From Planctomycetaceae bacterium (lineage in GTDB: Bacteria; Planctomycetota; Phycisphaerae; SM23-33), in NCBI GenBank assembly GCA_021371965.1, contig JAJFVE010000159.1:1-16048 (forward strand): DNA of 16,048 nucleotides. Direction: 5' to 3'. Below are positions 1-6,565 of this stretch, piece by piece. Both the position numbers and the translations under genes were made by a program. Below the pieces are notes generated by a model. That model saw only the letters and a program-made list of their open reading frames with translations. It was not told the DNA's origin and did not search any database. Position 1 is the stretch's first letter, and every line of letters begins with the position of its first letter.

Positions 1-200
1 TTGTTGACGGCCGCCAGCAGGGCCGCTTCGTCCTCGAACCGCACGTCGGTCCGCGTGAGCTTGCCGCCGCGCTCGATGTAGACTTCGTCGAAGCGGTTGA
101 TCATGATCTCCGAGACCGTGTCGTCGTGCAGGAATCCTGCAATCGGCGCCAGGAAGTGTTCGACCGTCGCGGCAAAGATGTTGATTTTCTGCTCGGGCAT
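1..200 (-). CDS. CpaF/TadA-type secretion ATPase, N-terminal fragment
   Basis: The reverse strand encodes a protein that starts at an ATG ending at 200 and runs off the window, so only the first 66 residues are visible. Residues 29-46 read VSEIMIN..DEVYIERGG, the signature of the N-terminal domain of CpaF/TadA (type II/IV secretion, tight-adherence pilus) ATPases, followed by the usual 'KLTRTDVRF.DE..LL..VN' continuation. In the family this hexameric cytoplasmic ATPase powers assembly of Flp/Tad pili. The Walker motifs lie outside the window. The N-terminal extension before the signature is short compared with typical CpaF. The Shine-Dalgarno sequence is weak (GAGACG a few bases before ATG). 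Family assignment is fairly firm; the exact pilus system cannot be told from this fragment. Confidence 0.8.
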   Translation of the reverse strand, partial: MPEQKINIFAATVEHFLAPIAGFLHDDTVSEIMINRFDEVYIERGGKLTRTDVRFEDEAALLAAVN

Positions 201-363
201 CTTACGTCTCTTATCGGTGCGCGGCCGTGACCGCATTGAGGTTAACGCTCCGGAAACAAATTTATCACAAATCGAGGGAATATTTTCGCCGGTGGCTTGA
301 GTGTAGATGACGGTGCACGGTCAAACAAGGCACTTTCTCGTCGGCCTGGGAGAACGGGGAAGA

Positions 364-479
364 AACCGAGGACGAGGACGACGACGAGGACGATAAAAGC
401 ATTCAGCGACGATGTTAGCGGCGGGCTCGACCGCCAGAGCATGGTTGTTTCGTCCTCGTCGTCGTCCTCGTCGTCGGTT
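364..479. repeat. 30-bp inverted repeat (GAGGACGAC-type) in the 201-512 gap
   Basis: The 312-base gap between the Rieske oxidoreductase and the CpaF-like gene contains no credible gene. Its main content is two 30-base arms, 364-393 and 450-479, which are reverse complements with a single mismatch and are separated by 56 bases. The arms consist of GAGGAC/GACGAC triplet-like units. The loop includes a smaller GGCGG/CCGCC hairpin. A third, diverged copy of the right arm lies at 15348-15379. The pair could fold as a long stem downstream of the oxidoreductase (ends 513) and upstream of the ATPase (starts 200). It could be a REP/MITE-like dispersed element, a terminator or transcript stabiliser; no T-run follows it. 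Open frames across it give low-complexity Asp/Glu or Ser/Arg peptides and are not believed to be genes. Confidence 0.8.
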
Positions 480-512
480 GTCTCTCTCCCCTGAAATAAT
501 CCGGCACGATTC

Positions 513-2084
513 CTATTTATTGCCAGCGGGGCCGCCTGCAGCCTGGCGGGCTTCGTCCAGGGTCGGCATTTCAGGTCGCTTGAGCGGGTCGTCGAGGCGC
601 AGCAGGTCCAGGTCTCGTTTGCAGGACGCTGCGGCAGCGACCTTGCCGCCCTTGAGATAGTACGCGGTGAACGATCGCTCGGACAGATTGCCGTCGAGGA
701 CGACCTCGTCGAAATCGCGGGCATAGCCCAGGTAGCGCACCGACAGCTTGTACTGCGTTGTCCAGAAGAACGGCACGCCGCCGTATTGCGTCGGCCGGGC
801 AGCCATGTTCATCGCGGCGACCTGCCCGAGCTGCTCGGCCAGCCGCCAGTGCTCGATACGGATGGGCCCCCCGCCACGCCAGTCGGGGAACATCGCGATG
901 TCGCCGGCGGCGTAAATGTCGTTGCCGGCATGCATCGTCGAGTCGACCGTCAGGCTGCCGTCGCCGTTGAGCGCCAGACCTGAGTTCTTGAGAAAGTCCG
1001 TCGCCGGCCGCACGCCAACCCCGACGACGACCAGGTCCGCATCAAGGCGTTGGCCGTCGTCAAGCACAGCGCCCTGCACCTGCTGGCCGCCCTCAAACCG
1101 CGCGACCTTGCGGCCGAGGCGGAACGACACGCCATTTTCCTCGTGGAGCGACTGGAACATGCGACCGATGTCGTCGCCGAGGGTGCGCTGGAACGGCACC
1201 GCGTCCGGCGCCACCACCGTGACGGCCAGGCCACGGGCCCGCAGCGAGGCGGCGACCTCCATGGCGATGAAGCTGGCGCCAATGACGACGGCTTTGCCCT
1301 GTGCCGGTGCGGCCGCGATGATCTTCTTGCAGTCGTCGAATGTGCGCAAGGTGAAGATATTCGCCAGCGTGCTGCCGGGGGCGTCGAGCATGCGCGGGAC
1401 GGCGCCGGTGGCCAGCAGCAACTTGTCGTACTTCACGTCGCCGCCGCCTTCGAGGATCACACGGCGGCCGGGAATGTCGATGCCGGTCGCGGCGCGATTG
1501 AGCTGCAGTTCGATGCCCTGCTTTTCATAGAACGCCAGACCGCGCAAAAACGGCTCGAACTCGCCCTTGGCCATGTACGACTTGCTCAGGTCCGGGCGGT
1601 CGTAGGGTCGCTGGCTATCGCGGCTGATCATGACGATTCGTCCGCAGAACCCTTCGGTCCGCAGCGTCTGTGCGGCGGCGAACCCCGCGCCTCCGCCGCC
1701 GACGATTGCGAACGTTCTGCCGTCGCGGCTGGCGTCGGGCGCCGCCAGTTGCGGCAGGCGCGACCGCTTGATCTTTTCCGGCAGCGTGACAACGAGCGTC
1801 TCGCCCTCGACGCGCAGGTCGAAGCGGCACAGGCAATCATGGGCCGGCGGCTGGCGCAGGTCACCGCTGGCGGCGTCGAAGTGCGCGTGGTGCCACGGAC
1901 AGCGCACGACGCCATCCTTGAGCAGGCCCTTGGCCAATGGCCCGTCGTAGTGCGTGCACTTGGCCTGCAGGGCGTAGTACTGCCCGGCGATGCGAACCAG
2001 CAGCAGTTCCACTTCGCCGGCCTGGACGGACTTCATCTGCCCGTCCTTCAGATCGTCCGTGCGCCCTATTGTGAAGTCAGCCAT
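513..2084 (-). CDS. Rieske-FAD NAD(P)H oxidoreductase (AIFM3-like)
   Basis: This 523-residue protein joins an N-terminal Rieske [2Fe-2S] domain to an FAD-dependent pyridine-nucleotide-disulfide-type oxidoreductase, the layout of AIFM3-like proteins and ferredoxin reductases of Rieske dioxygenase systems. Cluster ligands are Cys43-x-His45 and Cys62-x2-His65 (CTHYDGP and CPWHH). The FAD Rossmann motif is at 127-134 (VGGGGAG), the NAD(P)H-binding motif at about 266-278 (VVIGASFIAMEVA), and the second FAD contact at 389-396 (DIYAAGDI). A reductase C-terminal domain follows from about residue 430. It probably moves electrons between NAD(P)H and a cytoplasmic acceptor; the substrate is unknown. The start at 2084 is chosen because GGGGA sits 7 bases upstream; a longer frame back to 2291 adds 69 residues without family resemblance. 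No partner oxygenase is adjacent. Confidence 0.9.
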   Translation of the reverse strand: MADFTIGRTDDLKDGQMKSVQAGEVELLLVRIAGQYYALQAKCTHYDGPLAKGLLKDGVVRCPWHHAHFDAASGDLRQPPAHDCLCRFDLRVEGETLVVTLPEKIKRSRLPQLAAPDASRDGRTFAIVGGGGAGFAAAQTLRTEGFCGRIVMISRDSQRPYDRPDLSKSYMAKGEFEPFLRGLAFYEKQGIELQLNRAATGIDIPGRRVILEGGGDVKYDKLLLATGAVPRMLDAPGSTLANIFTLRTFDDCKKIIAAAPAQGKAVVIGASFIAMEVAASLRARGLAVTVVAPDAVPFQRTLGDDIGRMFQSLHEENGVSFRLGRKVARFEGGQQVQGAVLDDGQRLDADLVVVGVGVRPATDFLKNSGLALNGDGSLTVDSTMHAGNDIYAAGDIAMFPDWRGGGPIRIEHWRLAEQLGQVAAMNMAARPTQYGGVPFFWTTQYKLSVRYLGYARDFDEVVLDGNLSERSFTAYYLKGGKVAAAASCKRDLDLLRLDDPLKRPEMPTLDEARQAAGGPAGNK

Positions 2085-2211
2085 ATTGGTCCCCAAAATA
2101 GCCTGGCATCTTCCGCCGGCCGGGTCTCTATCCAGTTTATTCGGTTGTTGTTCTTCTTTTTGATTTGGGCTTTTTAATGGTTCTTCCGGGAATACCGGGA
2201 AGTACTTGCTC

Positions 2212-2230
2212 TGCGTCCCGTTGGGACGCA
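2212..2230. other. Perfect 8-bp hairpin in the 2085-2287 gap
   Basis: TGCGTCCC (2212-2219) and GGGACGCA (2223-2230) form a perfect stem with a three-base loop. It sits just downstream of the site-2 protease gene (ends 2288) and upstream of the oxidoreductase. No T-run follows on either strand, so it is not a classical Rho-independent terminator; it may still end or protect the protease transcript. A second, weaker imperfect palindrome (CTTCC..GGAAG) lies at about 2183-2202. The rest of the gap is a T-rich/A-rich tract (about 2139-2177) without a gene. Confidence 0.5.
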
Positions 2231-2287
2231 TCCGAATTGATCGCTCGTGCACTCTCCCATTTATTCCCGCAATAGTTGTATTCTTCC

Positions 2288-3460
2288 TCACTCCTCCGGG
2301 GGTTCGACCTTCTTGATCTCTTCGTCGCTTTCCAGGGCCATTTTGGTCGAGAGGAACTTCAGCAGATCGCGCAGCGTGATAATGCCCACCAGAGCGCCAT
2401 GGTCGACCACCATCAGGCGGCTGGCCTGGGCCTGCGTCATGCGCGTCAGGGCGTGCATGGCATCTTCCTCGGGCGGGATGGTGTTCTCATCGCTGCACGG
2501 CTGCATGATCTCGCCGACGGTCTTCATGGGCCACTGCTCGCGCGGAACCTCGCGGACTTTCTGCGTGGTGACGCAGCCGCTCAGGTGCCCGTCCTCGACC
2601 ACCGGGAACATCTTGAAGTGGTATTGGAAGACCTTGTCCTCGACGAGGTCCTTGAGGTTCAGCGACGTCGGCACGGTCACCGGATCGGTGTTCATGAACC
2701 GCTTGAGCGGCTCGCCGTGAAGCATCTCGCGCACGAGGATCTGCTGGTAGCCCTGCTTGGCGGCGGACCGGACGAACAGGCCGATGATGATCCACCACAC
2801 CCCGCCGATGGCATTGCCGCCCAGCAGCAGCTCGAGGATCCCCAGGCCCACCAACAGCACGCCAAAGCCCATCCCCACCCGCGAGGCCACGTGCGTGGCC
2901 CAGCGCAGATCCTTCTTGGCCGCCCACAGCACGGCCCGCAGGACGCGCCCGCCGTCGAGCGGAAAGCCCGGAATCATGTTGAAAATCAGCAGGATGATGT
3001 TGATCAGCCCGATCCACTGCAGCACGCCGGTAACTTCGCCGGGCCAACCGGCGGCCGCCGACACCGCCGCCAGGATCATGAAGACGATCCCCAGCACGAG
3101 GCTGACAGCCGGCCCGGCCGCGGCGATGAGGCCTTCGGCAATGGGGCTGGGCGGTTCGTCGCTCATCTCGGCCACCCCGCCGAGCATGAACAGCGTGATG
3201 CCGGTCATCGGCAGTCCGAAACCCCGGGCCGCCAGCGAGTGGCACAGCTCGTGGATCACGATCGAGGCGAAGAGCCCCACCGAGGCCGCCAGCGCCATCG
3301 CCAGATAAGAGCCCCACGTCAGGCCGGGAAACTGAGATGGAAAGACCCCCGCACCCAGCGACCAGACCACCAGCACCAGGATCACCAGCCAGCTCAGGTC
3401 GATGCGGACGCTGAAACCGAAGATTGTGAATAGTTTTATCGAACGGTTAAGCATGAACAT
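2288..3460 (-). CDS. Site-2 protease (M50 family) with CBS domains
   Basis: This 390-residue polytopic membrane protein is an intramembrane zinc metalloprotease of the M50/site-2 protease family, group with C-terminal CBS domains. The zinc site is HELCH at 70-74 (His70, Glu71, His74), and the distal motif N161..P..PLDGGR supplies Asp169. Hydrophobic segments lie at about 22-40, 50-72, 85-95, 112-138, 148-168, 193-214 and 216-232. Two CBS domains follow at about 255-310 and 315-372, usually sensors of adenosyl nucleotides. Family members cleave membrane-bound regulators such as anti-sigma factors or signal-peptide remnants; no such substrate is adjacent. The start at 3460 has a GAGGGGG Shine-Dalgarno sequence about 7 bases upstream; an internal ATG two codons later is an alternative. 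The length is normal for the CBS-containing subfamily. Confidence 0.92.
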   Translation of the reverse strand: MFMLNRSIKLFTIFGFSVRIDLSWLVILVLVVWSLGAGVFPSQFPGLTWGSYLAMALAASVGLFASIVIHELCHSLAARGFGLPMTGITLFMLGGVAEMSDEPPSPIAEGLIAAAGPAVSLVLGIVFMILAAVSAAAGWPGEVTGVLQWIGLINIILLIFNMIPGFPLDGGRVLRAVLWAAKKDLRWATHVASRVGMGFGVLLVGLGILELLLGGNAIGGVWWIIIGLFVRSAAKQGYQQILVREMLHGEPLKRFMNTDPVTVPTSLNLKDLVEDKVFQYHFKMFPVVEDGHLSGCVTTQKVREVPREQWPMKTVGEIMQPCSDENTIPPEEDAMHALTRMTQAQASRLMVVDHGALVGIITLRDLLKFLSTKMALESDEEIKKVEPPEE

Positions 3461-3707
3461 TCCACTTCCCCCTCAGTCCGGCCGGTAATGATCACTGCGG
3501 CTTCAAGGCTCTGCATTCGCCTCTGGAAGTCTCCTTCAATTCTAGCCCCGCCTGTAGAGACGTGGGGAATGAACGCCGGGGGGAAGGCAGGCCGTGGCGG
3601 CTGTCGCTGCCGCCAGCCGCTGCAAACCACGACGAATGCGGGCACTCTTGTGGAAATGCCTCAGCCTTCGCCGGAGCGCCCCCTATGGCAAAACTAGAGA
3701 ACCCCGC

Positions 3708-3737
3708 TTGAACTTTTTTGACCGCCGGCGCTAGGAT
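3708..3737 (+). promoter_or_regulatory. Candidate sigma-70 promoter, possibly leaderless
   Basis: TTGAAC (3708-3713) and TAGGAT (3732-3737) are separated by 18 bases and each match the sigma-70 consensus at four of six positions. The -10 box ends five bases before the ATG at 3743, so transcription would begin at or next to the start codon. The AGGA inside the -10 box could equally be a Shine-Dalgarno sequence, in which case the real promoter is elsewhere. Confidence 0.35.
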
Positions 3738-3742
3738 TTCTC

Positions 3743-4144
3743 ATGTTCATGTGGGAAATCCTTCTCTCGTCGCTCCTGGCGGCCATTCTGAGCATGCTGC
3801 TGACGCTGGTGCTGGGGCGCCGCGGGCCCGGGCCGCTGATGGGATTCATCTTCTTCTACATCATGCTGTTTCTGGCGACGTGGGCCGGCGGATTGTGGCT
3901 GGGGCGAATCCGTCCCGGCGAGTGGCAGGTCAACTGGCTGGGATACGTCCTGGTGTCGGTAGTGCTGTGGTTGATCCTGGCCGCCGTGCTCCCGCGTCAG
4001 GGGCGAAAGCCCCGCCATGCCGACTCGGCCACGCTGCCGGTCGTCGAACCCCAGGCCACCCAGCAACTCGCCCTGGGAGTGCTGTTCTGGCTCTTGGTCG
4101 TCGTCCTGCTGATAATCATCGCCCTCAACTACTACACCTTCTGA
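3743..4144 (+). CDS. Small four-helix membrane protein, unknown function
   Basis: I do not recognise this 133-residue protein. It has four predicted membrane helices at about 5-25, 31-53, 65-84 and 109-130, linked by short basic loops (RRG at 26-28, RQGRKPRH at 85-92), and ends right after the last helix with NYYTF. There are no conserved catalytic residues or cysteines. It is divergent from the site-2 protease gene, with a 282-base region between, so shared regulation is possible. The region also holds a GC-rich hairpin with a 7-bp stem (TGGCGGC/GCCGCCA, 3595-3615). AGGA lies about seven bases before the ATG. Codon use and length argue that the frame is a real gene, but its role cannot be stated. 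Confidence 0.75.
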   Translation: MFMWEILLSSLLAAILSMLLTLVLGRRGPGPLMGFIFFYIMLFLATWAGGLWLGRIRPGEWQVNWLGYVLVSVVLWLILAAVLPRQGRKPRHADSATLPVVEPQATQQLALGVLFWLLVVVLLIIIALNYYTF

Positions 4145-4147
4145 CGA

Positions 4148-4285
4148 TTGGCTCTGACGATGGTCTCGCGGCCCGCACAAATCGCCGCTGAGCTCGAGGC
4201 CATCCACCGTGCCATCCGCCGCTGCCGGCACTGCCGCCTCCTGACGCCTCTATCCCAGATGCTCGAGCCGGATTCTTCGATTCTC
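4148..4285 (+). pseudogene. Possible remnant of a gene start (UDG-like Cys motif)
   Basis: The plus frame from about 4148 begins with a helix-like stretch, AELEAIHRAIRRCRHCRLL, that resembles the N-terminus of family 4 uracil-DNA glycosylases (a helix followed by C-x-x-C-x-L, part of their iron-sulfur site). After about 45 residues the resemblance stops where repeat-like sequence begins, and no GEGPG-type catalytic motif follows. If genuine, this is a gene truncated by rearrangement. The match is short and based on pattern memory only, so it may be chance. Confidence 0.2.
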
Positions 4286-4307
4286 GTTTCAAGACACATG
4301 TGGCGAC

Positions 4308-4337
4308 GTCCTTCGACTCGCTCCGCTCGCTCAGGAC
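4308..4337. repeat. CCTTCGAC...CTCAGG-type dispersed palindrome
   Basis: A 30-base sequence is bounded by GTCCT (4308-4312) and AGGAC (4333-4337), with CGACTCGCTCCGCTCGCTC between them. Palindromes starting CCTTCGAC and ending GCTCAGG are widespread intergenic repeats in many bacterial genomes. Only one copy is visible here, so its repetitive nature is inferred from its form, not from a second copy in the window. Confidence 0.5.
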
Positions 4338-4371
4338 TCGCCCCCGGCTATTCCCGGAAGAATCATAGAAA

Positions 4372-4393
4372 AGGCACCGGAAAACCGGTGCCT
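4372..4393 (-). terminator. Hairpin, candidate terminator of the ferredoxin operon
   Basis: AGGCACCGG (4372-4380) and CCGGTGCCT (4385-4393) form a perfect 9-bp stem with a four-base loop. Read on the minus strand the stem is followed by a short T-run (TTTTC), as in a Rho-independent terminator; on the plus strand no T-run follows. It would end transcripts of the HicB-like/sigma/ferredoxin operon about 290 bases after the ferredoxin stop. The T-run is short and the hairpin lies among repeats, so it could instead be a mobile palindrome. Confidence 0.45.
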
Positions 4394-4683
4394 GGACTTT
4401 GCCTTCTACCGCCTCGACATCTTTATTATAGTGACTGGACAGCCCTTCAAGAGAATCCTGGTGCGGCGGAAAATTCTTTCGCTCTGTCGCTGCGGGAAGA
4501 TGCGAATTTTCGCCCAAAGGCGAAATATTCTTCTTTTGCAGGACATCTGGTTTATGAAACTCTCCCAAGAGCATTTGCAGAGCGAGCGTCCCCGTTGCGG
4601 CAGAGCAGTTCACCAAACCCGCTGTGAAAAGTACAACAAAGTGCAAGGAAGACAACGCGCCGGCGATGGGAGGCTGCGGCGTT

Positions 4684-4872
4684 CTACTCTTCGATGTGGA
4701 TCGCGTCGACGGGGCAGCTTTCGGCGGCCTCGGTGGTCTTGGCTCGCAGTTCGGAAGGGACGGGGTCTACGATGGGCTTGGCGAAACCGTCCTCACCCAT
4801 CTGGAAGACTTCCGGGCAGATGTCCACGCACAGTTCGCAGCCGATGCAGGTTTCGTCGACGATGGCTTTCAT
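4684..4872 (-). CDS. Small [4Fe-4S] ferredoxin
   Basis: This 62-residue protein is a single-cluster ferredoxin of the Thermotoga/Desulfovibrio type. Cluster ligands are most likely Cys9, Cys12 and Cys15 (CIGCELC) plus Cys53 in SCPVDAI. Cys19 (in DICP) matches a cysteine that forms a disulfide in the Thermotoga protein, but its partner cysteine is missing here. The second cluster of clostridial ferredoxins is absent. It is a soluble cytoplasmic low-potential electron carrier. It is the last gene of a minus-strand operon, 33 bases after the sigma-factor stop codon. The ATG at 4872 is the only start after the in-frame stop; the Shine-Dalgarno sequence is poor (AGGCGG at 11 bases), which suggests coupling to upstream translation. 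Confidence 0.92.
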   Translation of the reverse strand: MKAIVDETCIGCELCVDICPEVFQMGEDGFAKPIVDPVPSELRAKTTEAAESCPVDAIHIEE

Positions 4873-4905
4873 CTTGTTCTCGGCCGCCTGTGCGGTCTTC
4901 CCCCC

Positions 4906-5943
4906 TTAGACCGCCAGGCTGCCCTCCAGAGCATATCGGATCTTCGACAGCGAACTCTTCTCGATCTGCCGCACGCGTTCCAGCGACAGTCCGAGCGTCT
5001 TGCCGATCTGCATGAGCGTTCGCGGCTGATCGTCGTCGGACATCCCGAAGCGTTCCTGGATGACGGTGCGCTCGATGTCGCTCAAAGCGGCATGGTTTTT
5101 CAGCAGCACCTGCCGCACGACGTCGATGGCGTCGGTGCGCTGCTGTTCGTGGCGTTGCTCGATAAAGTCGCTGCGTTCGAGTTCCGGGTCGAACTGCACG
5201 GGGCAGTATTTGTGCCGCGTGCGGGCTTTGCTGGCCAGGCGCGAGAAGCAGGCCAGGATCGAGCGGCAGGCATAGGTCGAGAACTTGAACCCGCGCGAGA
5301 CGTCGAACTTCTCGACGCTGCGGAGCACGGCCATGTAGCCCTCGGAGATCAGGTCGCCGAACTCGACGCCGGTATGGGTGGCGCGTTGGGCCATCGCCGG
5401 AACCAGCGGCAGATTGGCGTGGACGATCTTGCGGTGGGCGTCCTGGGCGCGGTGGCGCCACAGGCCCCACTGCTGGGCCTGCGTGCGGCTTCGCGTGAGC
5501 TTGGACATGCGGTACTTGGCGTAGTTGTATCGCATGAACAGCAGTTTTTCCTCGTGGGTTCGCAGGGAAGGGCGGCTTTGCGGCTGCTCAGGGACGTCGT
5601 CGAGCACCTGTGGGAGCAGGCGGTAGTTGGGCACGTCGATGGAAGCCGACGCCGGTCCCCAGAGGCGCTCTTCCGCACCGGGCAGGGAGTAGCTGCGGTG
5701 ATGGACGTGGTCCAGGCTGGGAAGATCCATTTCCATTCGGGCCAGCCAGTCCTTGTCGAGGGACTTGTTGCAGCACGAGGCCGCCTCAGCCCGGCGGCGG
5801 GATGTCACGATTGCTTTGACCACGTTCCTGTCCTTGCCGGCTCCGTGGGCGGGGCCTCTGGCGTTTGAGGAAGTCTTCCATCCGCCGGCACGGGCAGATC
5901 GGGCCGCGGCGGCGCGTTTCAAATGCGAGTCGGTTGTTTTCAT
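4906..5943 (-). CDS. Atypical sigma-70 family RNA polymerase sigma factor
   Basis: The 345-residue protein carries sigma-70 region 2 at about 167-238 (ANLPLV, then EFGDLISEGYMAVLRSVEKFD, then FKFSTYA) and region 4 at about 285-340, with the helix-turn-helix QIGKTLGLSLERVRQIE near 312-328. Between them a recognisable region 3.0 is missing. In region 2.3 the usual STYATWWIRQAI becomes STYACRSILACF, so the two tryptophans that help melt the -10 element are absent. The first 130 residues are basic, low in recognisable motifs and resemble no region 1.1. It would direct core RNA polymerase to a special promoter set. The ATG at 5943 has GGAAGG six bases upstream. It lies 15 bases after the HicB-like gene and 33 before the ferredoxin gene, an evident operon. 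No anti-sigma factor is adjacent unless the HicB-like protein serves as one. Confidence 0.88.
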   Translation of the reverse strand: MKTTDSHLKRAAAARSARAGGWKTSSNARGPAHGAGKDRNVVKAIVTSRRRAEAASCCNKSLDKDWLARMEMDLPSLDHVHHRSYSLPGAEERLWGPASASIDVPNYRLLPQVLDDVPEQPQSRPSLRTHEEKLLFMRYNYAKYRMSKLTRSRTQAQQWGLWRHRAQDAHRKIVHANLPLVPAMAQRATHTGVEFGDLISEGYMAVLRSVEKFDVSRGFKFSTYACRSILACFSRLASKARTRHKYCPVQFDPELERSDFIEQRHEQQRTDAIDVVRQVLLKNHAALSDIERTVIQERFGMSDDDQPRTLMQIGKTLGLSLERVRQIEKSSLSKIRYALEGSLAV

Positions 5944-5958
5944 GAGGGACCTTCCGAA

Positions 5959-6225
5959 TCAGGCAATGCACATCGAACGATGCTCCTGTCCGGCCAGGTC
6001 CGCATGCAGTGTCAGGACATTTCCAGCAGATACCCTGGCCTGGCGGCGAGCCAATTCCCTGGGCAGAGCCACGTCCATCGTGGCCAGGTATCCGCGAACG
6101 GCTGAGCGTATCTTGGTGGAGGCCTCCTGTCGGGTGAGGCCTAAGACGCGGCAGCCCGGTAGAGCGGGGCACCATGCTTTGAACGTCCCGTCGGCTTGGG
6201 CAGCCATCCTGACGACCAAATTCAT
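5959..6225 (-). CDS. HicB-like domain protein without HicA
   Basis: An 88-residue protein matches the HicB-like fold: residues 12-24 (DGTFKAWCPALPG) followed by GLTRQEASTKIRSAVRGYL at 29-47, the typical strand-CPxLPGC-strand-TxxEAxxxIxxAIxGYL order. HicB proteins are usually antitoxins that bind the HicA mRNA interferase. Here no HicA-like frame is seen on either side, and the C-terminal 28 residues do not form the helix-turn-helix or ribbon-helix-helix seen in DNA-binding HicB. The start at 6225 is chosen because AGAGGA lies eight bases upstream; longer frames begin with isoleucine-rich junk. The stop is only 15 bases before the sigma-factor ATG, so the two are probably co-transcribed. An orphan regulator or adaptor role is likelier than a classical toxin-antitoxin role. 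Confidence 0.75.
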   Translation of the reverse strand: MNLVVRMAAQADGTFKAWCPALPGCRVLGLTRQEASTKIRSAVRGYLATMDVALPRELARRQARVSAGNVLTLHADLAGQEHRSMCIA

Positions 6226-6563
6226 CGCACACATCCTCTGAATAATGATGATGACGGATCGGGCCACCACGTTGGCTGGCTCGCTTGCTTCAATTGTGGC
6301 ATCAGCGGCAAGGCTTTCAATCGGTGCTGTTACCGCTTTGTGGCAGGCAGATACTTCCAGAGGGACTAAGAAAAGTACCTACAAAAGCAGGAAACAGGAG
6401 CTGGTGGGGAAACCAGTAGCCGGTGAAGAACGCGCGATAGCATGCTCTGCGCAATGGTTCCTGGATTGAGTCGAGCGAGATCTGCCTGTCTTCCACGGGC
6501 TACCGGCTACCGGCTACTGATCACTGCTTCTATCTGGCTACCGGCGACTGATCACTGCTTCTA
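6226..6563. other. Gap upstream of the HicB-like operon
   Basis: The 338 bases between the HicB-like start and the response-regulator stop hold no convincing gene. The small plus-strand frames here have no recognisable motif, and none is HicA-like. Visible features are an 11-bp inverted repeat (CAGTAGCCGGT at 6414-6424 against ACCGGCTACTG at 6509-6519) and a direct repeat at the right edge (6505-6565). The promoter of the HicB-like/sigma/ferredoxin operon should lie here on the minus strand, but I found no convincing -35/-10 pair. Confidence 0.5.
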
Positions 6564-6565
6564 TC
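6505..6565. repeat. Two-copy 30-base direct repeat, period 31
   Basis: GGCTACCGGC(T/G)ACTGATCACTGCTTCTATC occurs at 6505-6534 and again at 6536-6565 with a single difference. The first copy is preceded by another partial GGCTACC unit (6498-6504). The second copy overlaps the stop codon of the response regulator gene (6564-6566). It is a recent tandem duplication or part of a dispersed repeat. Confidence 0.85.

Larger units (their letters stand above)
4145..4683. other. Non-coding convergent gap with repeats and hairpins
   Basis: These 539 bases separate two convergent transcription units, the small membrane protein and the ferredoxin operon. No convincing complete gene is present; frames running through it on both strands are compositionally odd chimeras. 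It contains a possible gene remnant near 4148-4285, a CACATGTG palindrome near 4296-4303, a CCTTCGAC..CTCAGG-type palindrome (4308-4337), a strong 9-bp hairpin (4372-4393), and another hairpin TTTCGCC-caaa-GGCGAAA (4508-4525). Base composition is visibly more AT-rich from about 4420 onward than in the flanking genes. It looks like a landing zone for small dispersed elements. Confidence 0.6.

Noticed and set aside
242..724. Minus-strand frame across the inverted repeat, with an acidic run
   Set aside because: It overlaps the end of the Rieske oxidoreductase in another frame and its middle is only the triplet repeat; no ribosome binding site or family resemblance.
1050..2177. Plus-strand frame opposite the Rieske oxidoreductase
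   Set aside because: Antisense shadow of a gene with firm cofactor motifs; low-complexity His/Gln/Ala/Gly translation.
2276..3433. Plus-strand frame opposite the site-2 protease
   Set aside because: His/Gln/Asp-rich antisense shadow of a gene with HExxH and CBS domains.
4624..5868. Plus-strand frame of 414 codons opposite ferredoxin and sigma factor
   Set aside because: It spans two well-supported minus-strand genes and their gap, which is typical of a GC-driven shadow frame.
5959..6225. HicAB toxin-antitoxin system
   Set aside because: Only the HicB-like half is present; no HicA-like frame was found in the 338-base upstream gap or before the sigma gene.
6505..6565. CRISPR-like repeat
   Set aside because: Only two adjacent copies with a one-base gap, no spacers and no cas genes.
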